A DNA stretch of 64,000 nucleotides, taken from Serinibacter salmoneus (GTDB lineage: Bacteria; Actinomycetota; Actinomycetes; Actinomycetales; Beutenbergiaceae). The DNA lies in contig NZ_PDJD01000001.1 in assembly GCF_002563925.1 (NCBI RefSeq), positions 3,168,973 to 3,232,972 on the forward strand, read 5' to 3'. Below the pieces are notes generated by a model that was given only the letters and a program-made list of their open reading frames with translations, made no database searches and was not told the DNA's origin. Of the stretch, positions 51,480-61,201 are shown one piece after another (the stretch's first letter is position 1; each line of letters starts with the position of its first letter). The translations under genes were made by a program, and so were the position numbers.

Positions 51480-51698
51480 GCGCCCCTGCTCTCCTTCGCC
51501 GAGCCCGTACCGGCAGCGCCGAGGCCGTGCCCGGGGGCCACGTGCTCGGCGCAGAGCCCACGGTTTCGCGGTTGTTTGCCGCGCGGGCAACGTGAACGGA
51601 GTGTGGAGATCGGCTCCCGGCGCCCCACGGCGACCGGCGCGGCGCTACGATAAGTGTCATAAGTCCGCCGCTCGGGCGGGCGGGGCGGAGGACGCGCG

Positions 51699-52421
51699 GT
51701 GCCTGAGGAGACGGCAGTGCCTGGGGAGACCACGGTGCTGGAGGAGACCACGACCCCGGTGGTCTTCGTGCACGGCACCCGCAGCTCCTCGAGCATCTGG
51801 GAGGAGCAGATGGCGGTCCTTCGTGGGCGCGGCGTGCACTGCCAGGCCGTCGACCTGCCGGGGCACGGCTCACGCCTGACCGAGCGCCTGACCATGGCGG
51901 GCGCCGTGGCCACGATCCGCGACGCCGTCGAGGCCGCCCCCGCGCCGCCCCTGCTCGTGGGCCTGTCCCTGGGTGGGTACTCCGCCATCGCCTACGCCGA
52001 CCGCTACCCGGACTCCATCTCCGGCCTCATGCTCTCGGGCTGCAGCACCGTGCCGCGCCGCTGGGCCATGGACTCCTACCGCCGTGCCTCCGGCCTGGTG
52101 GCGAGGCTGCGCCGCGGCGGCGCCAGCACCTGGGGCGTGGTCACCGACATGCTGCGGGAGGTCTCCGCGGTCTCCCCGCTGCCCACCCTGCGCTCCCTGA
52201 CAGTCCCGGTCTGGTTCGTCAACGGCCGCCGCGATCCGCTGCGGCTGGACGAGCGTCGGTTCCGCGCCGCCATGGGCAACTCGCGCTTCCACGTGCTCGG
52301 CAACGCGGGCCACGACGTCCACCTGCACGCCCCGGAGGCGTTCAACCGGCTGCTCGTCGGGGCCCTGCGCACCGTGGACCGGATCGCCCGCGGACCGCTC
52401 GGCGGCGGCTCGGCGGCCTGA
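51699..52421 (+). CDS. Alpha/beta hydrolase
   Basis: From GTG 51699 the protein has 240 aa, with VVFVHGTRSSSSIWEEQM (oxyanion region), VDLPGHGSR, the nucleophile elbow LLVGLSLGGYSAI, the acid NGRRDPLRLDE and the histidine in GNAGHDVHLHAP. It belongs to the broad hydrolase_6 group and has no signal peptide. The N-terminal ETAVPGETTVLEETTT stretch is probably disordered. Confidence 0.8.
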   Translation: MPEETAVPGETTVLEETTTPVVFVHGTRSSSSIWEEQMAVLRGRGVHCQAVDLPGHGSRLTERLTMAGAVATIRDAVEAAPAPPLLVGLSLGGYSAIAYADRYPDSISGLMLSGCSTVPRRWAMDSYRRASGLVARLRRGGASTWGVVTDMLREVSAVSPLPTLRSLTVPVWFVNGRRDPLRLDERRFRAAMGNSRFHVLGNAGHDVHLHAPEAFNRLLVGALRTVDRIARGPLGGGSAA

Positions 52422-52434
52422 CTCGCCGGCCCGG

Positions 52435-52462
52435 CCATCGCTAGCGCCGTCGGCGATGGTTT
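52435..52462 (+). terminator. Hairpin followed by T residues
   Basis: ccatcgc (52435-52441) pairs with gcgatgg (52453-52459), followed by ttt. It lies 14 bp after the hydrolase stop. Confidence 0.6.
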
Positions 52463-52498
52463 CGCGCTCGCGGGCCGCGGGCGGGCTAACCTGCGTGA

Positions 52499-53026
52499 GT
52501 GGCCCGTCAACTACACCTCCTCTTCGCCGCCGTCCGCCCCCGCAAGGCCGTGCCGGGCATGGACCCGCTCGGGGTGTCCGTCACGCGGATGCGCGTGCGC
52601 CCCAGTGACCTGGACCTGTACATGCACGTGAACAACGGCGTGTACCTGCAGATGATGGATGTGGCGCGCACGAACTTCCTCGCCGACATCGGCGGCATGG
52701 CGCGCCTGGCCGAGAAGCGCTGGTACCCGGTCGTCGCCGCCTCCACCATGCGCTATCGCCACTCCCTCACCCTGGGGCAGCGCTTCGAGATCCACACCCA
52801 GGTGGTCGGATGGGACGAGCGCATGGCCTACCTCGAGCAGCGGTTCCTGCGGGACGAGCAGGTGTGCGCCCGGGGCCTGGTGGCGGGCCGGTTCCTCCAA
52901 CGCGGCACTGGAGCCCGCATCGCGGCGCCGGATGTGATCGAGCTCCTGGGGCCGGGCACGGCGCAGCCGGAGTTGCCGCACGACGTCGCGGAGTGGGCTG
53001 AGGCGATCGGGGTCGCCGCGCGCTGA
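52499..53026 (+). CDS. Acyl-CoA thioesterase, hotdog fold (4HBT type)
   Basis: The 175-residue protein has the hotdog pattern MRVRPSDLDLYMHVNNGVYL followed by MMDVARTNFLADIG and TMRYRHSLTLGQRFEIHTQV. The DxxxHVNN motif is that of 4-hydroxybenzoyl-CoA-thioesterase-like enzymes. It starts with GTG near the probable transcription start, so it may be leaderless. The exact acyl substrate is unknown. Confidence 0.82.
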   Translation: MARQLHLLFAAVRPRKAVPGMDPLGVSVTRMRVRPSDLDLYMHVNNGVYLQMMDVARTNFLADIGGMARLAEKRWYPVVAASTMRYRHSLTLGQRFEIHTQVVGWDERMAYLEQRFLRDEQVCARGLVAGRFLQRGTGARIAAPDVIELLGPGTAQPELPHDVAEWAEAIGVAAR

Positions 53027-53031
53027 GGTGC

Positions 53032-53667
53032 TCAGGCGGTGCGCACCCAGTGCCCCACACCGGACTGGGTGAAGCCCATCTGGCGCAGGTACGGCTCGGA
53101 GCTCGCCGGCGGGTTGTCCCACACCACCTGGCTGACGCCGCGCTCGCGGAACAGTCCGGAGCGGTGCACGAACTCGCCGGGGGTGAAGTCGCGGTAGGAG
53201 GGGCGCACCCAGTCCAACTCGATGGCGACGGTCGCCTCGCCCTGCGCACGGGCGATCACCACGCCGACCGTCTCATCGCCCTTGAGCACGAGGAAGCACC
53301 ACGGACGTGCGTGCGGTCCGCCCTCGCCGTCGTCGGCCGTGAGGACATCGGGGTGGAACTCGCTGATGTCTTCGGCGTGGGTGCGCAGCACGTGCCCGAG
53401 GTAGGCGTCCTCGGGGGCGACCTCGATCACCTCATAGATCTGCTCGTCGTGCGCCTCGCGGTACAGGCGGATCAGCCAGTAGATGTCGATGATGGCGATC
53501 GCGCCGTTCATCGCCACGATCGGCCACACCTCGATCACCAGGTTGTACCCGGTCGCGAGCAGCGCCCCCGCCAAGTTCATCCACCGCAGGCGCAGCACGC
53601 GCGCCTGCATGAGGGACCACACCACCAGCACCGAGCCGGCCCAACCGATTGCCTCCAGCCACCACAT
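53032..53667 (-). CDS. YgjV-like membrane protein with acetyltransferase-like tail
   Basis: The 211-residue protein has an N-terminal three-helix membrane domain (AIGWAGSVLVVWSLMQARVL, LRWMNLAGALLATGYNL, VAMNGAIAIIDIYWLIRLY) similar to YgjV, followed by a cytoplasmic domain of about 130 residues with CFLVLKGDETVGVVIARAQG that resembles a GNAT-type fold. The fusion is known in actinobacteria. It converges on the thioesterase gene with only 5 bp between. Function unknown. Confidence 0.7.
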   Translation of the reverse strand: MWWLEAIGWAGSVLVVWSLMQARVLRLRWMNLAGALLATGYNLVIEVWPIVAMNGAIAIIDIYWLIRLYREAHDEQIYEVIEVAPEDAYLGHVLRTHAEDISEFHPDVLTADDGEGGPHARPWCFLVLKGDETVGVVIARAQGEATVAIELDWVRPSYRDFTPGEFVHRSGLFRERGVSQVVWDNPPASSEPYLRQMGFTQSGVGHWVRTA

Positions 53668-53773
53668 CCGAGCGATGGTAGTGGGTATGTCCAGTTATTG
53701 AGACCGCGGCGCGAGACGAGACGGTGGCAGAGGTGGGAGAGAGCGCTTTCTTCCAGGTCGCCAGCCCCCCACA

Positions 53774-55546
53774 ATGGGAAGAGTGACCTCCCCCTCGCGC
53801 AGCGTGACCTCGCTCATCGACGGGCAACGCCCCCTGCACTCCGTCCTGGCGCTCCTGGGCATGCACAAGGTGAGGGTGGCGGGCGCCGTCGGCTGCTTCG
53901 TGCTGAAGGAGACCCCGGTCTGGCTGCTTCCGATCATCACGGCCGGCGTGGTGGACGTGGTGGTGGCGGGTGGCCCGCTCAGCCACCTGTGGTGGTGGGC
54001 GGCGGCCGCGTTCGTGGCGCTGGTGCAGAACTACCCCAACCACCTCGGGTACACCCGGCTGTTCATGTCCGTGGTGCGGCAGGTCGGCGCCGACCTGCGC
54101 AATGCCCTGACGGCGCGGCTGCAGACCCTCTCGATCGGCTTCCACACCCGCGTCTCCGCCTCCGTGGTGCAGACCAAGGTGGTGCGCGATGTGGAGAACA
54201 TCGAACTCATGCTGCAGCAGGTCACCCACCCGCTGCTGAGCGCCTCGGTCGTGGTGACCGCCGCCGTCGTGACCACCGCGATCGAGGTGCCCCTCTTCCT
54301 GCCCGTCTACGCCCTCACGATCCCGCTGGCGATCGCGCTGCGCTATATGCTGATGCGGCGATCCCGTGCCTACAACGAGGCGTTCCGCCGGCAGGTGGAG
54401 GTGTTCTCGGCGCGGGTCGGGGAGATGGCCACGCTGATGCCGATCACTCGTGCGCACGGTATCGAGAGCACGGCCGAGCGGCGCGTGGCCGAAGGCGCCG
54501 AAGGCGTGCGCAGCGCCGGCTACGAGCTCGACGTGCTCAACGGGCGCTTCGCCTCCCTCTCCTGGGTCGGTCTGCAACTCCTCGGCGCCGGGACCCTGAT
54601 CCTGGCGGGATGGGCGGCCATCTCCGGGTGGGCGCCGATCACCGCCGGGCAGGTCGTGATGCTTTCCAGTTACTTCGCGCTCATCACCGGTGGCGTGACA
54701 CAGGTGCTCATGCTCATCCCGGTCGGTGCGCGCGGACTGGAGTCGGTCCGCTCGGTGGCCGAGGTGCTGCAGGAACCTGACCTGGAGGACAACGCCGGCA
54801 AGGCGAGTGTGGGTCGCGTGGCCGGACGGGTGAGGTTCGACGGCGCGGGGTACCGCTACCCGGACTCCGCCACCTCGGCGCTCAGCGATGTGGACCTGGA
54901 GATCGCCCCCGGGGAGACGGTCGCCTTCGTCGGTTCCTCCGGGTCGGGGAAGTCGACCCTGCTGAATCTGGCGCTGGGCTTCCTGCGCCCCACCCAGGGC
55001 AGGATCCTGCTCGACGGCGTCGATGCCGCCACCCTGGACCTGCGCACCTACCGGCGCTGGGTCTCGGTGGTGCCCCAGGAGTCGGTGCTGTTCGAGGGGT
55101 CGATCCGGGACAACGTCACGTACGGACTCGGCGAGGTCAGCGACGAGCGGGTGTGGCAGGCGCTGCGGGACGCGAACGCCGCCGACCTCGTGGCGGGCCT
55201 GCCCGAGGGCTGGGAGACCGTGGTGGGGGAGCGGGGGGCGCGCCTCTCGGGCGGGCAACGTCAGCGCCTCGCGATCGCCCGCGCGTTGGTGCGCGACCCG
55301 AAGCTGCTGCTGCTGGACGAGGCGACCTCGGCGCTCGACCCGGAGTCCGAGGGCCTGGTCAAGGAGGCGCTGGCCCGACTCATGGTGGGGCGCACCACGC
55401 TCGTGGTGGCACACCGGCTCTCCACCATCCGCTCGGCTGATCGGATCGTGGTGCTGGAAGCGGGCCGGGTGATCGAGGTCGGCTCTCACGCCGAGCTGCT
55501 CTCGGCGCGGGGGCGCTACGCCGCGCTGCACGCCGCGCAGGGGTGA
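53774..55546 (+). CDS. ABC exporter, fused membrane and ATPase domains
   Basis: The 590-residue protein has a six-helix type IV ABC membrane domain and a complete ATPase: Walker A GSSGSGKSTLL, signature LSGGQRQRLAIARAL, Walker B LLLLDEATSALD and H-loop VVAHRLST. It works as a homo- or heterodimeric exporter of lipids, peptides or drugs; no partner is adjacent. GTG at 53783 is an alternative start. Confidence 0.88.
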   Translation: MGRVTSPSRSVTSLIDGQRPLHSVLALLGMHKVRVAGAVGCFVLKETPVWLLPIITAGVVDVVVAGGPLSHLWWWAAAAFVALVQNYPNHLGYTRLFMSVVRQVGADLRNALTARLQTLSIGFHTRVSASVVQTKVVRDVENIELMLQQVTHPLLSASVVVTAAVVTTAIEVPLFLPVYALTIPLAIALRYMLMRRSRAYNEAFRRQVEVFSARVGEMATLMPITRAHGIESTAERRVAEGAEGVRSAGYELDVLNGRFASLSWVGLQLLGAGTLILAGWAAISGWAPITAGQVVMLSSYFALITGGVTQVLMLIPVGARGLESVRSVAEVLQEPDLEDNAGKASVGRVAGRVRFDGAGYRYPDSATSALSDVDLEIAPGETVAFVGSSGSGKSTLLNLALGFLRPTQGRILLDGVDAATLDLRTYRRWVSVVPQESVLFEGSIRDNVTYGLGEVSDERVWQALRDANAADLVAGLPEGWETVVGERGARLSGGQRQRLAIARALVRDPKLLLLDEATSALDPESEGLVKEALARLMVGRTTLVVAHRLSTIRSADRIVVLEAGRVIEVGSHAELLSARGRYAALHAAQG

Positions 55547-55704
55547 GGCGCCCCGGCCCGTGTGCGCCACGCCGCCAGGATGTCAGGGGTCGGTGGGATG
55601 GTGTGGGCATGGACAGCGACACGCCGCGTGCGCGCGACACGCCCGACGGCCAGCCGGCATCCGAGCGGGGTGGCCCGGGGGTGTGCCGAGGTCGTGGTGC
55701 GCGG
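55547..55704. other. First part of the nrd upstream region
   Basis: The ABC exporter ends at 55546 and nrdH starts at 56040, so 493 bp have no gene. I see nothing in this first part; open frames across it are GC-driven. Confidence 0.5.
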
Positions 55705-55847
55705 CCGTCCACACGCTCTCCACATGGTTGTCCACAACTGGGGATGTGGGTTCGTCGGCATCGGCGCGTGTCAGGCGGGGGATGCCCCACGGCGAGCGGC
55801 GCGTCGTCCACATCCCGGCGCGCGGCGGCACCCACAGCGGTGGACAA
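55705..55847. promoter_or_regulatory. DnaA-box-like cluster upstream of nrdH
   Basis: Against the actinobacterial DnaA box TTGTCCACA, there is a perfect match at 55728-55736 and near matches at 55705-55713 (CCGTCCACA), 55804-55812 (TCGTCCACA) and, reversed, 55839-55847 (TTGTCCACC). DnaA is known to control nrd genes in some bacteria. The cluster sits 25-165 bp upstream of the NrdR boxes. Confidence 0.5.
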
Positions 55848-55871
55848 CGCCGCGGGGGTGCGACGCGACCG

Positions 55872-55919
55872 ACACGACATCTGGTGGTGCTACCCGACCG
55901 GGACCACTAGGTGTAGTGT
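55872..55919. promoter_or_regulatory. Tandem NrdR boxes
   Basis: acacgacatctggtgg (55872-55887) and ccactaggtgtagtgt (55904-55919) resemble the NrdR consensus acaCwAtATaTwGtgt; the second matches 12 of 16 positions. Their starts are 32 bp apart, about three helical turns, as in known NrdR-repressed promoters. Confidence 0.7.
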
Positions 55920-56039
55920 CTGTGGAGCGAGATTCCGGGGAAGCAGCACACCCGGACGCAAACAACACGCATGTAACTACACCGGCGTGATCCACCCCCC
56001 GTGGGGTGGGACCCGGTCACGTCGACAAGGGGAAGAACC

Positions 56040-56288
56040 GTGAGCATCACCGTCTTCAGCAAGCCGAACTGCGTCCAGTGCAACGCGACCTACCGCGCCC
56101 TGGACAAGCAGGGGCTCGAGTACGAGGTCGTGGACCTCACGCTCGACGCCGAGGCACTGAACACCGTGAAGGCGCTCGGCTATCAGCAGGCGCCCGTGGT
56201 GTTCGCAGGCGGCGACCACTGGGCCGGGTTCCGCCCCGACAAGATCAAGGCGCTCGTCGCGGCTCGGGACGCCGCGGCCGCCGTCTGA
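56040..56288 (+). CDS. nrdH: Glutaredoxin-like NrdH redoxin
   Basis: From GTG 56040 the protein has 82 aa with the redox pair CVQC in [20 protein letters not shown] and the thioredoxin-fold [10 protein letters not shown] with cis-proline. NrdH hands electrons from thioredoxin reductase to the class Ib ribonucleotide reductase. It opens the nrdHIEF operon. The ATG at 56001 is less likely because homologues begin MSITVFSKP. Confidence 0.92.
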   Translation: MSITVFSKPNCVQCNATYRALDKQGLEYEVVDLTLDAEALNTVKALGYQQAPVVFAGGDHWAGFRPDKIKALVAARDAAAAV

Positions 56289-56425
56289 GCGCAGTCGTCG
56301 CCGGGTCCGCCCGGACATCGGCGGCGTCACGCAGCCCGCGTGGCGCCGCCCGGCACGGCCCCACCGGGGTGGCGCGCCGACGCGGTAGGAAGAGCGTGCG
56401 GGATTCGCGAGGGAGGATCGGCGTG

Positions 56426-56842
56426 ATGGGCACCATCAGCTACTTCTCCTCCGTCTCGGAGAACACCCACCGCTTCGTGACCAAGGTCGGCCTGGCGGCG
56501 CACCGCATCCCGCTGCGCCGGAGGGACGAGCCTCTGGTGATGACCCAGGAGCACGTACTGATCCTGCCGACCTACGGCGGCGGGACCGGTCACGGAGCCG
56601 TGCCCAAGCAGGTCATCGCGTTCCTCAACGATCCCCGCAACCGTGGCCTGCTGCGCGGCGTCATCGCCGCGGGCAACACCAACTTCCACGAGAGCTACTG
56701 CCTGGCAGGAGACGTGGTCGCCGCGAAGTGCGACGTCCCGTTGCTCTACCGATTCGAACTCCTCGGAACCGACCAGGACGTCACGCGCGTCCGCGAAGGA
56801 TTGGCACAGTTTTGGCTTCAACGCTCGCAGATCCCGGCCTGA
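56426..56842 (+). CDS. nrdI: Flavodoxin-like NrdI
   Basis: The gggagg ribosome binding site at 56411-56416 serves ATG 56426 (138 aa) or GTG 56423. The protein has the FMN-binding loop [13 protein letters not shown] and [20 protein letters not shown]. NrdI supplies the oxidant that assembles the dimanganese-tyrosyl cofactor of NrdF. The gene overlaps the start of nrdE. Confidence 0.9.
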   Translation: MGTISYFSSVSENTHRFVTKVGLAAHRIPLRRRDEPLVMTQEHVLILPTYGGGTGHGAVPKQVIAFLNDPRNRGLLRGVIAAGNTNFHESYCLAGDVVAAKCDVPLLYRFELLGTDQDVTRVREGLAQFWLQRSQIPA

Positions 56843-58965
56843 GCTCGCGCCTGGAGGGCCTGGACTACCACGCCCTGAACGCGATGCTGAACCTGTACGG
56901 TCCCGACGGCCGGCTCCAGCTGGACGCCGACCACGCCGCGGCCCGGCAGTACTTCCTCCAGCACGTGAACCAGAACACCGTCTTCTTCCACAACCTGGAC
57001 GAGAAGCTCGAGTACCTGGTCACCGAGGGCTACTACGAGCCCGAGGTGCTGGCGAAGTACTCCCGGGAGTTCCTGCACGAGCTGTGGGACGCGGCCTACG
57101 CGATGAAGTTCCGCTTCTCCACCTTCCTCGGCGCGTTCAAGTACTACACCTCCTACACGCTGAAGACCTTCGACGGGAAGCGTTACCTGGAGCGGTTCGA
57201 GGACCGCGTGGTGATGGTGGCCCTCACCCTGGCCGACGGTGACGAGGCCCTGGCCCGCTCCGTGGTCGAGGAGGTCATCTCGGGTCGATTCCAGCCCGCG
57301 ACGCCCACCTTCCTCAACGCCGGCAAGCAGCAGCGCGGGGAGTTGGTCTCCTGCTTCCTGCTGCGCATCGAGGACAACATGGAATCGATCGCGCGCGGCA
57401 TCAACTCCGCCCTGCAGCTGTCCAAGCGCGGCGGCGGTGTGGCGCTGCAGCTCACGAACGTGCGTGAGCACGGAGCGCCGATCAAGAAGATCGAGAACCA
57501 GTCCTCCGGGGTGATCCCCGTGATGAAGCTCCTGGAGGACTCCTTCTCCTACGCCAACCAGCTCGGTGCACGCCAGGGTGCGGGCGCGGTGTACCTCAAC
57601 GCCCACCACCCCGACATCCTGCGGTTCCTGGACACCAAGCGGGAGAACGCGGACGAGAAGATCCGCATCAAGACGCTCTCCCTGGGCGTGGTCATCCCGG
57701 ACATCACCTTCGAGCTGGCCAAGAAGAACGAGGCCATGTACCTCTTCTCCCCCTACGATGTGGAGCGCGTGTACGGGGTGCCGTTCTCGGAGATCTCCGT
57801 CACGGAGAAGTACCACGAGATGGTCGAGGACGGCCGGATCCGCAAGACCAAGATCAAGGCGCGTGAGTTCTTCCAGATCCTCGCCGAGATCCAGTTCGAG
57901 TCCGGCTACCCCTACATCGTGTTCGAGGACACCGTGAACGCCGCGAACCCGATCGCCGGCCGGGTCACGATGAGCAACCTGTGCTCGGAGATCCTGCAGG
58001 TCTCCACCGCCTCGACCTACCACGAGGACCTGTCCTACGACGTGGTCGGCCGGGACATCTCCTGCAACCTCGGCTCGCTGAACATCGCCAAGGCCATGGA
58101 CTCCCCGGACCTGGGGCTGACGATCGAGACGGCGATCCGCTCGCTCACCGCGGTCTCCGACCAGACCACGATCACCTCGGTGCCCTCGGTCGCGGAGGGG
58201 AACGACGCCTCGCACGCCATCGGCCTGGGCCAGATGAACCTGCACGGCTACCTCGCCCGTGAGCGGGTCTTCTACGGCAGCGAGGAGGGCATCGACTTCA
58301 CGAACATCTACTTCTACACGGTCGCCTACCACGCGCTGCGCGCCTCCAACAAGATCGCGATCGAGCGGGGGGAGACCTTCCGCGGGTTCGCCGACTCGGA
58401 GTATGCCTCCGGTGCCTACTTCGACAAGTACACCGAGCGCACATGGGAGCCGGCCACGGAGCGGGTGAAGCAGATCTTCGCCGATGCCGGCGTGCACGTG
58501 CCCACCCAGGCCGACTGGCTCGACCTCAAGGCGTCCGTGGCCGAGCACGGCATCTACAACGCCTACCTGCAGGCGGTGCCGCCCACCGGGTCGATCTCCT
58601 ACATCAACCACTCCACCAGCTCGATCCACCCCATCGTGGCGCCGATCGAGATCCGCAAGGAGGGCAAGATCGGGCGGGTCTACTACCCGGCGCCCTACCT
58701 CACGGACGAGAACATGGAGTACTACCAGGACGCGTACGAGATCGGCTACGAGAAGATCATCGACACCTACGCCGCCGCCACGCAGCATGTGGACCAGGGG
58801 CTGTCGCTGACGCTGTTCTTCAAGGACACCGCCACCACGCGTGATGTGAACCGCGCGCAGATCTACGCCTGGCGCAAGGGCATCAAGACGCTGTACTACA
58901 TCCGACTGCGGCAGGCCGCCCTGGAGGGCACCGAGGTCGAGGGCTGCGTGTCCTGCACGCTGTGA
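56812..58965 (+). CDS. nrdE: Class Ib ribonucleotide reductase alpha subunit NrdE
   Basis: A TTG start at 56812, overlapping nrdI, gives 717 aa, the normal NrdE length, with an aagga ribosome binding site about 10 nt upstream. Visible motifs include the finger-loop [20 protein letters not shown] with an active-site cysteine, [20 protein letters not shown] and the C-terminal redox pair in EGCVSCTL. It reduces ribonucleoside diphosphates to deoxyribonucleotides with NrdF. Confidence 0.95.
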   Translation: MASTLADPGLSSRLEGLDYHALNAMLNLYGPDGRLQLDADHAAARQYFLQHVNQNTVFFHNLDEKLEYLVTEGYYEPEVLAKYSREFLHELWDAAYAMKFRFSTFLGAFKYYTSYTLKTFDGKRYLERFEDRVVMVALTLADGDEALARSVVEEVISGRFQPATPTFLNAGKQQRGELVSCFLLRIEDNMESIARGINSALQLSKRGGGVALQLTNVREHGAPIKKIENQSSGVIPVMKLLEDSFSYANQLGARQGAGAVYLNAHHPDILRFLDTKRENADEKIRIKTLSLGVVIPDITFELAKKNEAMYLFSPYDVERVYGVPFSEISVTEKYHEMVEDGRIRKTKIKAREFFQILAEIQFESGYPYIVFEDTVNAANPIAGRVTMSNLCSEILQVSTASTYHEDLSYDVVGRDISCNLGSLNIAKAMDSPDLGLTIETAIRSLTAVSDQTTITSVPSVAEGNDASHAIGLGQMNLHGYLARERVFYGSEEGIDFTNIYFYTVAYHALRASNKIAIERGETFRGFADSEYASGAYFDKYTERTWEPATERVKQIFADAGVHVPTQADWLDLKASVAEHGIYNAYLQAVPPTGSISYINHSTSSIHPIVAPIEIRKEGKIGRVYYPAPYLTDENMEYYQDAYEIGYEKIIDTYAAATQHVDQGLSLTLFFKDTATTRDVNRAQIYAWRKGIKTLYYIRLRQAALEGTEVEGCVSCTL

Positions 58966-58992
58966 CGGCTCCGGCCGCTCGCAGGGACATGA

Positions 58993-60006
<1,014 letters not shown>

Positions 60007-60013
60007 TCTCTTC

Positions 60014-60034
60014 GACGGGGCCCACCGCCCCGTC
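60014..60034 (+). terminator. Terminator of the nrdHIEF operon
   Basis: gacggggc (60014-60021) pairs with gccccgtc (60027-60034) around ccacc, 7 bp after the nrdF stop. Confidence 0.75.
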
Positions 60035-60178
60035 AACCGTGGGGCCCGGGACTGCACACGTGTGTGGTGCCGGGCCTCACGACGTCAGAGCCCGGGCAGG
60101 CTGTGGTCCCGCGGCGCACGAGTGATCGAGCGCCACGATTCTCAGGTGACCACCAGGTAGCGGGGTGAGGCTGGTGGT

Positions 60179-60916
60179 GTGAGCACACAGCCTGCCCCCG
60201 AGCCGACCATCACCGCGGCCCACCACACCAGCGCTGCGGCAGCGGTGCCTGCGGTGCCCGAGACCACGGTGCGACGCGGCACCTTGGTGGATGTCAACGC
60301 CGTCGTACGCCTGATGCGGGCAGGTGCGGCGCCGGTGGACATCAACGGTGACGGCATCCTCGACGGCCCGCACGACGAGGAGACCGCGGCCGCGGCGGCC
60401 CGGCTCGCGCTGTCCCACCTGTCGCTGGAGTCCGGGGACCTGTGGGTCGCCGAGCGTGGTGGGCGGCTGGTGGCCGCCTCGGTGTGGCTGCCGGGGGACG
60501 GCCGAGCGCTGAGCGCCGACACGTCCCACCTGCTCGCGCGCGAGCTGCATCTGGATGACGTGTCCGCCGCGATCGGCCCCGGCGACCACCTGCGCGGAGA
60601 GGTCGAGGCGACGGCGACTGGCGTGTTCGCCGAGTTGCTAGCGAACCGACCGCGGCTTGTGCTCGCGTCGCTGACGGTCGCGACCGGCGAGGTGGACCCG
60701 CGCGAGGTGATCGAGCTGGCGCGCCGGGTGGTGCACCCCGTGGTGCACGCCGACGAGTCGCCGGTGCTCGCCGTCGCGATCGACGACGCCCGCGCGCGTC
60801 TGCTGCGGGCGGTGGGGTTCACCACCGTGTCCACGGTGCCGCTCGGCGAACTCAACGCGGTGTGGGTCGGGCGCGCCGCTCGCCCCGCGCCGGGTCGAAC
60901 GCCGATCCGCGCGTAG
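60179..60916 (+). CDS. GNAT-family N-acetyltransferase-like protein
   Basis: The 245-residue protein starts with GTG and a disordered Ala/Thr N-terminus. RRGTLVDVNAVVRLMRAG is the usual first strand and helix, LWVAERGGRLVAASVWLPG the central sheet, and RARLLRAVGFTTVSTVPLG the C-terminal helix-strand of GNAT enzymes. The central acetyl-CoA loop R/Q-x-x-G/A is poorly conserved, so activity is uncertain. No partner is adjacent. Confidence 0.6.
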   Translation: MSTQPAPEPTITAAHHTSAAAAVPAVPETTVRRGTLVDVNAVVRLMRAGAAPVDINGDGILDGPHDEETAAAAARLALSHLSLESGDLWVAERGGRLVAASVWLPGDGRALSADTSHLLARELHLDDVSAAIGPGDHLRGEVEATATGVFAELLANRPRLVLASLTVATGEVDPREVIELARRVVHPVVHADESPVLAVAIDDARARLLRAVGFTTVSTVPLGELNAVWVGRAARPAPGRTPIRA

Positions 60917-61044
60917 CTGCGCCGTCGTCGCCGACCCGCGCACTGTAGCGCCCCACCGCCGAGTGCCCTCCTGGCCGAGCGTGTGCATGGGCCGCAACCC
61001 GTTCGCCGAGCGGGGTGTTGCGCCGAGGTTGAGCGAGCGGAGGC

Positions 61045-61130
61045 TGCGCAAGGGCACGCTCGGCGGGGGTGGGGGTGCGCAAGGGCACGCTCGGCGGGGG
61101 TGGGGGTGCGCAAGGGCACGCTCGGCGGGA
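61045..61130 (+). repeat. 31-bp tandem array
   Basis: Two full 31-bp units (61045, 61076) and a 24-bp partial third (61107-61130) carry the core gcgcaagggcacgctcggcg. The array lies 72 bp before the amidohydrolase start, in a 285-bp gap with no gene. Any long frame across it is a composition artefact. Confidence 0.85.
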
Positions 61131-61201
61131 CCGGGCGGGGGCAGGGCTCGCCCGCGGCGCGGGCAACGAGACCGCAACGCAGGAGTGGCAGACTCGCGGG
61201 C

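Noticed and set aside
53432-55570. A 712-codon minus-strand frame opposite the ABC exporter
   Set aside because: Shadow of the exporter and the YgjV-like gene; low-complexity His/Arg/Gly protein.
55543-56043. Several overlapping open frames upstream of nrdH
   Set aside because: No ribosome sites or conserved products; the region is explained as regulatory DNA.
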